DNA of 64,000 bases, taken from positions 54,778,001 through 54,842,000 of the forward strand of contig CM065818.1 in assembly GCA_033398695.1 (NCBI GenBank), written 5' to 3'. The translations under genes were made by a program, and so were the position numbers. The notes below the pieces were generated by a model that did no database searches, was not told the DNA's origin, and worked only from the letters and a program-made list of their open reading frames with translations. The DNA is from Orobanche coerulescens (lineage: Eukaryota > Streptophyta > Magnoliopsida > Lamiales > Orobanchaceae). Shown here piece after piece: positions 25,032-35,663 of the stretch (its first letter is position 1; each line of letters opens with the position of its first letter).

Positions 25032-27160
25032 TGTAACACCCCCAAGGAGTTCAGGGCATATTACAGTGCCATGGACCCAACCCCTTTGAGTCCACAAGGT
25101 TAACACACATCTCAACCACCCAAGACCAACGACAAACACTACGAGACAAACACACCGACATTTAATAAAGGTAAATGATATTAAACAAACTGTTCCCAAA
25201 CAACATTACTCAACAACCAAACATTCTTCCCAAACTGGGTTCAGAAACAACACAAATAAAATGAAGGAAGTACTCGAGTACTGAAGCAAATAATACAATA
25301 ATAAAATACAAGCAACAGGACATGACTCAATCGACCAACTGAACAGTGTCATTCTTGCCCATCATCCTCATACTGACTGCATTCTCGCTCGTCCCTTTGA
25401 CCTGCACCTGAAATACAAAAGTATTTCCCCCATTTAAGGGGTTAGCGCCAACTGCTGGTGCAAGTACAATACCATTTGAACTACCATTATAATCAGACGA
25501 AATATGCACCAAAATCATTTTAGAAAACATTTATATTCCAGAATATTACGGTGCACATGCACAAAACATATTTCTCTAACAAAATATTTCAAAGGTTAAC
25601 CGTTGGTATGAGACTCACGGCCACCTCACCCCGCAGAGGTCCCGTCGGACCATCTCTGGGTGGTTAACCCCAGTTCATGATACGCATACACACGGCACTA
25701 CATATCCCTAGAGGCCCTGTCGGACTGATCCCTGGGTGAACATACGCATTCACATCCACAACATACACGAAAATCCATAAATCAAATCCTAGAATATGCA
25801 TACAAATGTAAAGTACTTGCTTTTGAGACATCTTCGACGAGACGGAAAATAAAGATATGACCCAGAGTGAACATGTCTGCTCATAAATGAAAGGTTAACA
25901 CGAATCAGTCCTAAACGGGGACAATAAACGAACGGAATATGCCCACAACCCCGATTACCAATCATAACAATATACGTACGATCAATACGGGCGAGGGTTT
26001 TCACAAAACCTCCCCAAATCAACAATTCACGGACTTAACTCAATGGAAATGGATTGGGAATCACCGAACAACAATAATAGATAAGAAGTATTGTAACACA
26101 AACGAATAATTTGAGTTTGAATGGACAATTCCCGAAAAACCCCCAAAATTGACAAAATTAGGGTTCTAAACCAAAATACCTTGAATTCGGATGGAGTAGG
26201 ATGATTTTGTTGTTGATATTATGCTCTCACGATATCATGGTGATGAAAGATGATGATATCTCACTGGGATCTTCACAAATCGCCGGAAATCGCCCAAGGA
26301 AGGAGAAAAGATGAAAAATGATGAATAGTGTACTGTTGGGTCCTATTTATACTAAGCATAATTAGCGTGCGCTAATCCTTGCAATTACCGCGCGCTAACG
26401 GGGTCACCGGGTAGTCTAGTAGCTTCTGCCCGGTGTCACTAGCGTGCGCTACGAAGAGCTTAACGCGTGGTACCTGCTCATTTAGTGTGCGCTAGGAAAC
26501 TGCTAACGCGCACTACCTGCTAGTTAGAGCCCAGAGTTCAGAGTCCAGAACCTACTGTCCCATGAAATACCCGAACATTAACGCGCGTTACCGTGATGCT
26601 CGCGGGTGCTACTGCAGTACAACTAGTATGCATTAACCTCATCACGTAGCGTGCGCTATAGATTCTTAATCCCAGTCTAGTTCCTTCTGGACTACCTCCA
26701 CACTACCAGTTAGCGTGCGCTAACCGAAAGATAGCATTCGCTATTGGTACATAATTTACTATACCCTATGAAGGAAATGTAGAGTGTGCTACACCACACG
26801 CACAGGTGACAGAATCGCCTCAAGAAAAACAAAAATACATCCAATGTAACAACGATCCGAAAATCACGATACGACATCAAAATGATAGACCGAAGTTCAC
26901 AACATGGATAATTCTATCTCGCGGACTTGTAGGAACAAAGAAACGGTATATTAGAACGAGTTTTCAGAAAATAGAATGTAAATGCGATGGACATCATAAC
27001 ATAAAGCGAAACACGTAAAAACACCTCCAAAACTCGTCCAAAAAGAAAAACACCAAGAACAAAATAGTTTCAAAATGTCGAAATGGTTACAAGCGAGTTG
27101 TTAAAAATAGACATACAATAAAAATATAAACTGCTAAAGATAGAAAGTACGGATATTACA
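25032..27160 (-). repeat. RE5 3' LTR
   Basis: 2129 bp, minus sense TGTAATATCCGTAC...TTGGGGGTGTTACA. The TATA box TATAAATA lies at 26351-26344, immediately downstream of the palindrome array. A two-unit GGTCCGACGGG-type minisatellite lies at 25625-25742. Confidence 0.85.
26362..26793 (-). promoter_or_regulatory. RE5 palindrome array, core GCGYRCGC
   Basis: About twelve copies of TTAGCGTGCGCTAA / TTAACGCGCGTTA and decayed variants. The first two centres are 23 bp apart and about 15 bp from the TATA box (26344-26351). RE4, with a closely similar LTR layout, uses ACGTACGT instead, so the core has changed between related families. Confidence 0.8.
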
Positions 27161-27195
27161 TTCTCCCCCTCTAAAAAGTAGTTTCATCCCGAAAC
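27161..27195 (-). promoter_or_regulatory. RE5 pre-PPT stem-loop and polypurine tract
   Basis: Minus sense: GTTTCG-GGA-TGAAAC (27195-27181; one G-U pair), then AGAGGGGGAGAA next to the LTR. Confidence 0.75.
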
Positions 27196-27199
27196 ATAA

Positions 27200-28431
27200 G
27201 GATCGAAAGGCTCAGGGTATCTCGCACGCATATTATCCTCCAATTCCCATGGCGCTTCCTCCACTCCATGTCTCGACCATTACACCTTAACCAAAGGAAT
27301 AGTTTTGTGCCTTAGCTGTTTATCCCGGTGTTCCAAAATTCTCACTAACCTCTACTCAAACGTGATATCCCTATCAATTTCCACTTCGTCAAAATCGATA
27401 ATGTGACTAGGGTCCCGGAACGTACTTCCGCAACTGAGAAACGTGAAATACACTATGCACATGGCTCAACGACGGGGGTAATGGCAAACGGTAGACCAAC
27501 TCGCCAACTTTCTCCAATATCTCGAAAGGTCCAATATACCTTGGACTAAGCTTCCCCTTTTCCCAAAATGGAAAACTCCCTTCGACGGAGATACTCTGAA
27601 CAAGATGTGATCCCCTACCTCAAACTTCAAGGGTCGATGCCTAACATCCGCGTAGGACTTTTGTCGACTCTGAGCCGCCAGCATTCTCTGTCCAATCAAC
27701 TCAATTTTTCTCCTAGTCTCCAACACAAGATCCAGATCGGTGCCAACTATATCGGACGGCTCATTCCAACATATCGGTGATCGACATCGTCGGCCATAAA
27801 GTGCCTCATACGGTGCTATCTTAATCGATGCATGCCAGCTATTATTATAAGTGAAATCGACCAGGGCCAGATGTTCCTCCCAATCGCTACTCCCGCCTAG
27901 TGCGCACACGCGCAACATATCCTCGAACGTCTGAATGGTACGCTCGGACTATCCATCAGTCTAAGGATGGAAAGATGTGCTCAAACGCAAATATGTCCCC
28001 AATGCCTTATGTACTGCCTGCCAGAAATGCAATACAAACCGACAATCCCTATCCGAAATAATAGTTTTCGGCGTGCCATGAAGCCTCACGATCTGCGCAA
28101 TAAATACACGTGCCAACTTTTCAGGACCCCAAGTATCATTGATGCCCAGAAAATGTGCTCACTTAGTTAGCCGATCCATGATCACCTATACCATGTTCAT
28201 TCCCGTCTTCGTCCTCGGCAAATTCATGACAAAATCCGTAGAGACGTCCTCCCACTTCCACTCCGGAATGGGAAGTGGTTTCAACAACCCGGATGGTCCC
28301 TGATGTTCGATTTTGACTTGCTGGAAAGTCAAATACTTAGCCACAAATTGAACTACCTCATTCTTCATATCGTTCCACCAAAAGTTCTTCCTCAAATCCT
28401 TATACATCTTACTCGAGCCCGGATGAACTGA
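27200..28431 (-). pseudogene. RE5 integrase with chromodomain
   Basis: 28407-28186 is the N-terminal zinc-binding region (MYKDLRKNFWWNDMK...PLPIPEWKWEDVSTDFV). Its usual CxxC is degraded (YLTFQQ). The catalytic core follows, with an ISDRD aspartate. 27918-27466 holds STSFHP...SERTIQ, TYNNSWHASIKIAPYEALYGRRCRSPICW and the GPY/F-type domain. The chromodomain-like IPLVKV...SRHGVEEAPWELE tail lies near 27300-27200. Several Gln codons have become TAG. The start continues beyond the RE6 insertion at 36938. Confidence 0.85.
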
Positions 28432-28436
28432 GTAAG

Positions 28437-29752
28437 TGTTGCGATATTTCCTACACGCAAGTGCACGTCATCGTTTACAAGTAATAAAGTGATAAGTAGA
28501 GTATCGTTCCCACGAGGATTGAATCTCTAACTACCGACGTTTTCGTATTCCAATTTTATTTGAACAATCGAAGTTGGGTTTATGGATTAATAACTAAAAG
28601 AATTAATAAAAGACTAGACAGAAAACGATAGCTTGAATAAAAGGAATCAAATGATAAATAAGTCTAGAGTTCTGAATCCACCTTAATTTATCCGAATTTA
28701 ATCTTGATTATCCGTAATAAATAATTTTCCCAATTTATTGAAGGCGGAGATTGCTAATATATTCTACCGCCTCTCCCGAGGTCAATAGATTTATCTAACG
28801 GCGACTAACGCACTCTATCCCTAGGTGAATTATCTCGTCGCTAGGCAAAAAGCATGAAATCTCCTAAAGGCCACGTAGTTCCTATGAGTATATTCCTATC
28901 TCACAGAATAAAACGGTCCTCACCAATAGTTCCTCACCAAATCTCCTCTCCCGATTCGAAGTGAATGATTAAATCAATACAACTATTGGCCAGATAATTG
29001 CAAGCATTAAACATAATTGGGAAAACTCAATAAAAAGGTATAAATTGGATAATCTTAATCAATTCGTCAAAATAAAGGTTTCATCAAAACCCTAGATTAG
29101 GGCTTTAGCCTGACATACTAAAAAGAAAAAATACAGAATAAATAAACGAAAGCATAAAATTCAAACGCAGATGAAGCTCGGATTCCTCCGTTCTTGACTT
29201 CATATCGCCCTTGAATTCTTCTGCTTTCCTCCTCTTCTCTGTCTCCAGCTTCAGCTCTCCTAGGTTTAGATTCAATGATTCCAAGATAATTAAATTAGGG
29301 TCTTAAGCCCTATTTATAGCTCAGCACTTCCATAAATCGCGTCCGTATTAGTTGGTTGAAAACTGGCTTCGAAACGGCCCAAAATCCGCGCAGACGTACC
29401 AAACCCGCTAAGTGTGCCGCGGCTCATCAACTTGTGCCGCGGCACATCGCCAAAATCGAATACAGGCGTAATTAAATCCTTCGTGCCGCGGCTCACATGG
29501 GCCGTGCCGCGGCACAGAGTACGGCCTACTCGCCCTTCGGCTGGTGTCTTCCTTTGCCGCGGCTCAGTTTCCTTGTGCCGCGGCTCACAGTCCAGTTTTG
29601 CCATTTTCGCCCGTTTTGCCTCGTTTAAGCTTCCGGACTTCAATTTCCTGTCAATCATACAAAATTAAGGCATTAAAAGCTCATTTAGATGATTTCACAC
29701 TCCAAAATACTACAAAATAATGATAAATAAGCGTATAAAAATACGCCTAACA
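28437..29752 (-). repeat. RE6 3' LTR
   Basis: 1316 bp, beginning TGTTGCGATATTTCC and ending ATACGCCTAACA on the plus strand. In the minus sense it starts TGTTAGGCG and ends CGCAACA. TATA box CTATAAATA at 29319-29311 (minus). It carries six palindromes where the 5' LTR has four. Confidence 0.9.
29412..29590 (-). promoter_or_regulatory. RE6 3' LTR palindrome array, core GCCGCGGC, in pairs
   Basis: Six copies of GTGCCGCGGCAC or GTGCCGCGGCTC form three pairs. CCGCGG starts are at 29417/29437, 29486/29507 and 29557/29578: 20-21 bp within a pair and about 70 bp from pair to pair. The array lies about 95 bp from the TATA box. Confidence 0.9.
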
Positions 29753-29792
29753 AATACCCCCAAACTTAAGCCTTTGCTTGTCCTCAAGCAAA
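29753..29792 (-). promoter_or_regulatory. RE6 pre-PPT stem-loop and polypurine tract
   Basis: Minus sense: TTTGCTTG-AGGA-CAAGCAAA (29792-29773) is a perfect 8-bp stem with an AGGA loop. It is followed by AAGTTTGGGGGTATT at the 3' LTR edge, the usual Athila PPT. Confidence 0.85.
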
Positions 29793-31039
29793 AAGAATTA
29801 AAGTCAATAAAAAATGTCGTGAATCATCGTGCAACTCATAGTGTTCAACCTAATCAATACTATCCTGCCATTCTCTCTAAATAATACGAGTGTCATAAAA
29901 GCGAGCTGCACTCAGGATAATGATTCCGCAAAGAAATCAAGTTCAGTCCTAATCATTTGTTCATGAAGAAAACTCAGCTCAAAGATCAACAAAACATGAG
30001 TCAAATCAACCGTCAATATGAAAGGCTAACATAAACAAGCTAGTTCGTCGCGTTCCACAGTCTAAAGGCACAATTTTTCACGAGTCTCATAACAAATAAA
30101 CCTCGGACAGTATCCCCTTATATAAATATGCTCAAGAATTTGATTCGAGTCGACCACTAGGTTAGGATCTCGGGATGTTTCATCGGGATAATCCTAGGGT
30201 GGAACTTCCATTCTCATGTATTCGGAAACCGTTTAACGTAAAAGACACTCATGGGGCACATGGATGCTTCTAGTTACTAAGTTCCCGTCTACAGCGGAGA
30301 AACAACTCGAATACATAATTTCCGCATGTCCGAATCAAGGTTGTTGTTTTACGCGAGAGTAAACAGCGGGTCACGCGAATACCCCCGGTTACTAGGCTTC
30401 CTATCATTGGCACATGTGAAATCACTAAATCACTAGTCTAATCGGGGTCGTCGTTTTACGCGAGAGTAAACAACGGGTCACGCGAATACCCCCGGTTACT
30501 AGACTTCCCTTCATAGAACACATTATCTCGACTTTTAGGGAAAAAAACTGACCGACTCTAAACTTAATTTAAGTGCCAACACGACTAAAGAAACAGTACG
30601 ACTCACTATCCGGAAAATGTAGCCAAACGCATTGATGGGGATTTAAAAACAAGTATGTAAGTCCTCTAAAATCACGAAAAATTTCGGACCTAATTGAATT
30701 CTAAGCAGAACAGAAATAACTGACTACAACTCGACTAAAACTCGCCCGCTTCTTCAGAGAGAAAGACAGTGTCGTAACATCAGTATCACACATAATAGAA
30801 GCACGAAAATTCACGAATAAAGAAAAACTACGGCAAGCAAGGCTATTAAAAAAAAAAAAATTTGCAAAGAAAGAAAAGTGCAACAAAATATAATGTACAG
30901 CAAGAAAATAGAGTACAGCAATGAATGTAGACTGAATGTAAATCCCCCCCCCCCCAAACTTAGGACGTACATTGACCTCAATGGACAAAAAATGATATGC
31001 AATAAAAGTAAAAAGGTCAAGTACTCCCCTCCAGTCTGC
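29793..31039 (-). other. RE6 3' non-coding region
   Basis: No ORF. It contains the 59-bp direct repeats at 30343-30508 and a run of twelve C (30944-30955). In the minus sense that run gives a second AAGTTTGGGGG-like purine tract just after ORF3. Confidence 0.6.
30343..30508 (-). repeat. Two 59-bp direct repeats with hairpin potential
   Basis: Copies at 30343-30401 and 30450-30508 share TTTTACGCGAGAGTAAAC and ACCCCCGGTTACTAG; a weaker third relative lies near 30268-30330. Each holds an imperfect stem (GTAAAAC against GTTTAC, loop TCTCGC in the minus sense). They lie between ORF3 and the PPT, the position of the triplicated hairpin in RE9. Confidence 0.7.
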
Positions 31040-32392
31040 TCAGGAGCTGGTGCCTGCATCGTCCGGTGAGGAGGGTGGTGTGGCTGGCCGGGCGGGCGCA
31101 ATAAATGGCCCGTCGGGATGCATGATGTGGGCCGTCCATGCGGCGAGGTGCTCCTGATGATAAGCCTCCCTCGCAGCAAGACGCCTCTCCGCTCGTCGGC
31201 TGGCCCGGCGGGCCTGCTCTCTCATTTCGGCTCTGGCGGCAGCAACAACACTCTCCCGCGCCGCCCGCTGCTCCTCTCGTAAGGCAGCCATCCAGCTCTC
31301 TCTCTCTCTCCTCATCTCGTCTCTCTCTCTCCTCAACTCCTCTCTCAGCTCCTCTCTCTCTCTCCTCAGCTCCTCCCTATGCTCTTCTCTCTGTCTCCTC
31401 AAATCCTCCCTGACCCATCAAACAGCTCCTCTAACCTCGCTCTGTCAGGCTGCGAGCCGGCCTCTCCGTGCGTCAACAAAAGTGGCTCGGGGGATCCCTC
31501 ATGAGCCTCCTCGAGCAAAAATCCTCGCCCCGGCGTGTGCCGGCGCTCGCCCCCTTTGCTCAAAGTGCGATATGATGCGGTGGTCGATCGGGCACGTGGG
31601 GCAAGCATCGGCTCGTCGATGACCACGTCGGCCATTGATGCCGGCATAAAGCGCATATGAGGGAGGGTGCTTCAACCCGTCTTGGCCCCCTGGATACTCT
31701 GGAAGATAGATCGAACCAGAATGGGGGCCACATCAAAACGCAACCCGGAGGTGATAGCAAAAGTATCCGGGCGCGGGAGAGAAAAGCTGTACGGATCTGG
31801 GAGGTGGGATCAATGCGGGCACAAATAAAGTAAAGCCAGGCTCGCCGAGAGCCGAGGCGCGAGCTCCTAAAGTGAAACGTAGATGAGCTCTGTGCTCATT
31901 GCTCCCGGTCGGTGCCGGGTGTCTAATCGTCTCAAGCGGGGCCTCCTTAGTGAGGCCGGTCATCACGCGGTCATAGCCGTCTCGTCCACCGGAAACCCAA
32001 AAGCCTCGAATAGCGGTCGGGGAGAAATCAGCTGTGACCCCTCGGACGTCGACTGAGTCCGAGACTCTAGAGATGGCAACGTATGCCTGCCGGATGTGCT
32101 TGGCAGAGCGGCATAAAACTCTGGACGATCGAAATGACTGGCAGCTCGGGAGGTGCGGTAAATCTAGCCCATCCCATCTCGTCAATCATCATGAGCAACT
32201 CCCGTCCCGAGGAGCCGGAGTAAAACCTCTCTCGGGAATAAGTGGACGCGGACGGATCTTTTCGTTGAAAATCTTGTGGATCTCGGGGTCCGAAAATTGG
32301 TGCCCCTCGCCTCGGCCCGACCCAGAGAGGTCTCCTCGCGTGAGGGATGACTCGGTCCTAGCACGCTTGGTCAACTTCTTCGTGCGCGCCAT
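31040..32392 (-). pseudogene. RE6 ORF3 (Athila third ORF, plant transposon protein family)
   Basis: It starts at ATG 32392 (MARTKKLTKRARTESS, a basic N-terminus that could be a nuclear signal), then DPEIHKIFNEKIRPRPLIPERGF. A frameshifted middle part contains VDVRGVTADFSPTAI, the signature also present in RE9 ORF3. The end (31402-31040) is an Arg/Glu-rich coiled coil (repeated RREREEL) followed by a Pro-rich tail. Frameshifts and a stop at 32189 break it. The family is often called env-like from position, but I see no signal peptide or membrane segment. Its role is unknown. Confidence 0.75.
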
Positions 32393-32519
32393 AATCGGTC
32401 CCTTTTCGAGATTTCAAGAAGAATCGCGGGAAAAGATGAAGGAATTGCTTGGCCGGTCGCCTTTGGGGAGGAAGGCAAGGAGAAGGAAAATCGTGCACGA
32501 TAAATGCGGCCGAATGCAT

Positions 32520-32775
32520 GTTATAAGCTACGGCCTTTAGGATTCCGCATAGTGTGCCGCGGCCTGAGATAAGATGAGCCGCGGCACAAGGTCTGATCCT
32601 TCTTCACTGTGTCTCGATTTGTCGTGTGCCGCGGCTCAAATTCCATGTGCGCGGCTCATTGCTCAAGTGTGCCGCGGCTCATTTATGCCGTGCCGCGGCG
32701 CAAGGTACTGATCGGTTTTGCCTCCCTTTGCTATTGATGTGTGCCGCGGCTCACAATAAGCGTCTGCGGCTCATA
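32520..32775 (-). promoter_or_regulatory. RE6 internal palindrome array upstream of ORF3
   Basis: Eight copies of the element's own GTGCCGCGGCAC/CTC motif in four pairs. Starts are at 32557/32579, 32629/32650, 32672/32693 and 32744/32764 (20-22 bp within pairs; two sites are decayed). A TATA-like CTTATAAC (minus, about 32528-32520) follows, then a pyrimidine-rich leader to the ORF3 ATG at 32392. This repeats the LTR promoter layout inside the element and suggests a separate ORF3 promoter. Confidence 0.8.
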
Positions 32776-32870
32776 CTCGATTTCTCCACAGGACTTTCAC
32801 GCATGTAATTTTGAAAAGAAGACGTTAAAACGAGAGGAAGAAGCGGATAGAAGCACAAAAATGATGAAAA

Positions 32871-34305
32871 CTAAGAATCACGAAAAACAAGAAAAATAAA
32901 GAAATGCAAAATTCTACAACTACGAGCTCGGGTTGCCTCCCGAGAAGCGCTAAGTTTATAGTCTTGATAGGACCTATTGAACACGTTAGTTTGCTTTTCG
33001 CAAACTCCATTTGGCTTCCGCCCGTTTATCGAACCGTTTATATTTTGGTTAAAATTATGACCATTGGTCATCGGTTCGATTCTCGGTTCGGTAATCAAAT
33101 GTTGTTTGCGAAGAGGTTTCGACTTGAAAAACTTCCGAAACACCGGTTTCTCCATGACTAATTTTTCTCTTGGCTTTGGCTCACTCTCCTCCTTCGCCGA
33201 ACTCACGATTGCGTGATTTTCTTCATGCTCGAGGAATGCCACTCGTTCAACATCCTTCTTAAAACTTGGGCCATTCAACACAAAATCTGAATTTTTCCAC
33301 CGACGATGTTTTCGGTGCTTTCCTCTTTCAACAACATCCACGCTTTCAATTTGAGACTCTTTATCAGCACTTCCGGGACATGGGAGCGATTTGAACACTT
33401 GAAAAGTGACTTGCTCGTCTTGGACCCTCAGAGTTAACTCCCCCTTTTCCACGTCTATAAGGGTGCGGCCCGTAGCTAGAAATGGTCGTCCCAAGATGAT
33501 CGGAATATTTTCATCTTCCTCCATGTCTAGTACGATGAAATCAGCCGGAAAGATGAACTTATCGACTTTAACTAAAACATCCTCGATCACTCCCCTCGGA
33601 TACTTTATCGATCGATCTGCCAATTGTAAGGAGACTGTGGTTGGCTTGGCTTCCCAATATTCACTTTTGGAAAATCGATAGAGGCATGAGGTTGATACTT
33701 GCACCAAGATCGCATAGTGCCTTATCAAACGAAAGATTCCCCATGGTGCACGGTATGTTGAAGCTTCCCGGATCTTTCAATTTAGGTGGGAGCTTCTTTT
33801 GAAGAATTGCACTGCACTCCTCTGTCAAGGCAACCGTTTCAAACTCTTCAAGTTTTCTCTTCTTAGATAATATCTCTTTCATGAACTTGACATAACTCGG
33901 CATCTGCTCCAATGCTTCGGCGAACGGAATATTTATGTGAAGCTTTTTGAACACCTCAAGGAACTTAGAAAATTGTTTGTCCGCCCTTCTTTGCTGTAGT
34001 CTCTGCGGAAACGGAACGGGGGGGACACATGTCTTCGAGATCTCCGCCTTCAAGTTCTTCGACTCCTCTGGCTTAAATTCCTTCGACTCCTCAATCACCT
34101 TCTCCTCTTTACCCTGCTCGGGCTGATCCAGCAACTCTCTCCCGCTTCTCAAGCTAACTGCGTTTAGACTCTCTCTAGGGTTAGTCTCTGTTGTACTCGG
34201 CAATGCTCCCTCCGGACGAGCTGTCAATACATTAGCGATTTGGCCCAGCTGGACCTCCAAATTCCGAATGGAAGCAGAATGATTTTGTAGTGTAGCTTCC
34301 GTCAA
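32871..34305 (-). pseudogene. RE6 gag C-terminal linker and aspartic protease
   Basis: 34305-33661 runs from the gag-pro linker (PPVPFPQRL, ADKQFSKFLEVFKKLHINIPF, ALTEECSAILQKKLPPKLKDPG) to the protease active site DLGASINLMP. The rest is in another frame (33728-32871): LQLADRSIKYPRGVIEDVLVKV, then ILGRPFLATG. One frameshift lies near 33670-33720. After the protease the sequence passes straight to the post-pol region (SASREATRARS is translated hairpin), so no RT is present. Confidence 0.85.
32927..32944 (-). other. RE6 post-pol hairpin, loop AGGCAA
   Basis: Minus sense CTCGGG-AGGCAA-CCCGAG, preceded by AGCGCTT. RE9 has ATTGGG-AGGCAA-CCCAAT after AAGCGCTT at 55219-55236. The loop is identical and three stem pairs differ by paired changes. 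Confidence 0.8.
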
Positions 34306-34458
34306 GTCATAAATTGACTCGTATTGGCCAATTTTGCAAGCGCTTCCTCGAGAGACACTTTAGGAGCGGAAGGGGGCTGCTGTTGATTCCGAGTGAAAGG
34401 GGGCTGGTGTGCGTTGTCCAGTTTCTCCATGAAAAGTTGGGGTGATTGCGCCACCGGA

Positions 34459-35520
34459 TTATAAGTATTGAGTACGGGTTATTGGTCGATTCCCATTTCC
34501 TACGAATTGAGCCTGCTCCATCTGATTTTGCTCGAACGGATTTCCAAATTGACATTCCGCACTCGGGTGTGATCCGTTACACCAATTACACGTCTCAATG
34601 GTAACGGGGGCTGGTGCGTGCGAAAAGTTCTGGAGCTGTTGTGTCAAAGCGGCGACTTGAGCTGACAAGGTGGAAATCGGATCATTGCTCGAAACTTCCA
34701 TTACTCTTTTCGGTGTCAATCTTTCTGCTGGCCATTGGTATGCGTTTTCGGCCATATCCTCCAAAAGCACGTGAGCCTCGGCCATAGATTTTCCCATGAA
34801 TGTTCCTCCGGAGGCTGCATCCACTAAAGTGCGTGTAGAAGCACTCAAACCACCATAAAATGTGTGCAGCTGAAGCCAATCAGGAATGCCGTGATGAGGG
34901 CATCTTCGAAGTAATTCTTTATATCGCTCCCACGCCTCGTGGAGCGATTCCATATCAGCCCAGGCAAAAGTAGTTATCTCGTTTCTCAATCGCGCCGTCT
35001 TAGCTGGTGGGAAAAATTTTGCAAGGAAGGCTTGCACTAACCTCTCCCATGTTGTAATCGACCCCGGCGGTAAGGAATTTAACCAAAACTTTGCTTTATC
35101 CCTCAAAGAAAAAGGGAAAAGCCTCAATCGGATGGCATCGTCGGTGACACCATTTGTTTTAAATGTGTCGCATATCTCAAGGAACGAAGCAATGTGGGCA
35201 TTCGGGTCGTCCTTCGGCAATCCACAGAAAGGGCTCGCCTGTACCATCTGAATAATGGCGGGCTTGATTTCAAAATTATTAGCTTGGATGGTGGGACGCC
35301 GAATTCCCGAAAAATTTGCGTTGGCTTGCGGCATGGCATAATCCCGAAGAGCGAGTTCCGGTTGAACTTGCCGCACTTGCTTGTCTCCTCCTTGGATTTC
35401 AATATTTTCGGCCATCGTGACCGTCGTCTGCAACTCTCTTTTCTCCTTTTTATTCCTTCGTAGAGTGCGCTCGAGCTCGGTGTCCAAAGGTAGTAAGCCT
35501 TCGTTACCGAGTCTTCTCAT
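34459..35520 (-). CDS. gag: RE6 gag (capsid/nucleocapsid)
   Basis: 353 codons from ATG 35520 (MRRLGNEGLLPLDTELERTLRR). The retrotransposon gag core spans about residues 90-245 (AIRLRLFPFSLRDKAKFWLNSLPPGSITTW, AFLAKFFPPAKTARLRNEI, ESLHEAWERYKELLRRCPHHG). A zinc-knuckle-like CNWCNGSHPSAEC lies near residue 310. The frame ends at 34459 and the linker continues in other frames. This is the longest intact ORF of RE6 and could still make a gag-like protein that assembles particles in the cytoplasm. The PBS is 120-140 bp upstream. Confidence 0.85.
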   Translation of the reverse strand: MRRLGNEGLLPLDTELERTLRRNKKEKRELQTTVTMAENIEIQGGDKQVRQVQPELALRDYAMPQANANFSGIRRPTIQANNFEIKPAIIQMVQASPFCGLPKDDPNAHIASFLEICDTFKTNGVTDDAIRLRLFPFSLRDKAKFWLNSLPPGSITTWERLVQAFLAKFFPPAKTARLRNEITTFAWADMESLHEAWERYKELLRRCPHHGIPDWLQLHTFYGGLSASTRTLVDAASGGTFMGKSMAEAHVLLEDMAENAYQWPAERLTPKRVMEVSSNDPISTLSAQVAALTQQLQNFSHAPAPVTIETCNWCNGSHPSAECQFGNPFEQNQMEQAQFVGNGNRPITRTQYL

Positions 35521-35640
35521 GCACTACACGAAAGGTCCTGAAAGGGAAAACGAATAAACAAAATTAAATACAAAAAAATAAAAATAAAACGTTCAAATTA
35601 AGACTGGAAATACTTAAGTCGATATTAGAAAAATTTCAAT

Positions 35641-35657
35641 CCCCGGCAACGGCGCCA
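35641..35657 (-). promoter_or_regulatory. RE6 primer-binding site (tRNA-Asp)
   Basis: Minus sense TGGCGCCGTTGCCGGGG, complementary to the 3' end of plant tRNA-Asp including CCA, and six bases from the 5' LTR. This is the standard Athila/Tat primer. Confidence 0.9.
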
Positions 35658-35663
35658 AAAACT

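Noticed and set aside
31138..31413. Ser/Leu-rich ORF on the plus strand
   Set aside because: It is the complement of the Arg/Glu coiled-coil region of RE6 ORF3; the minus-strand reading has the plausible protein and context.
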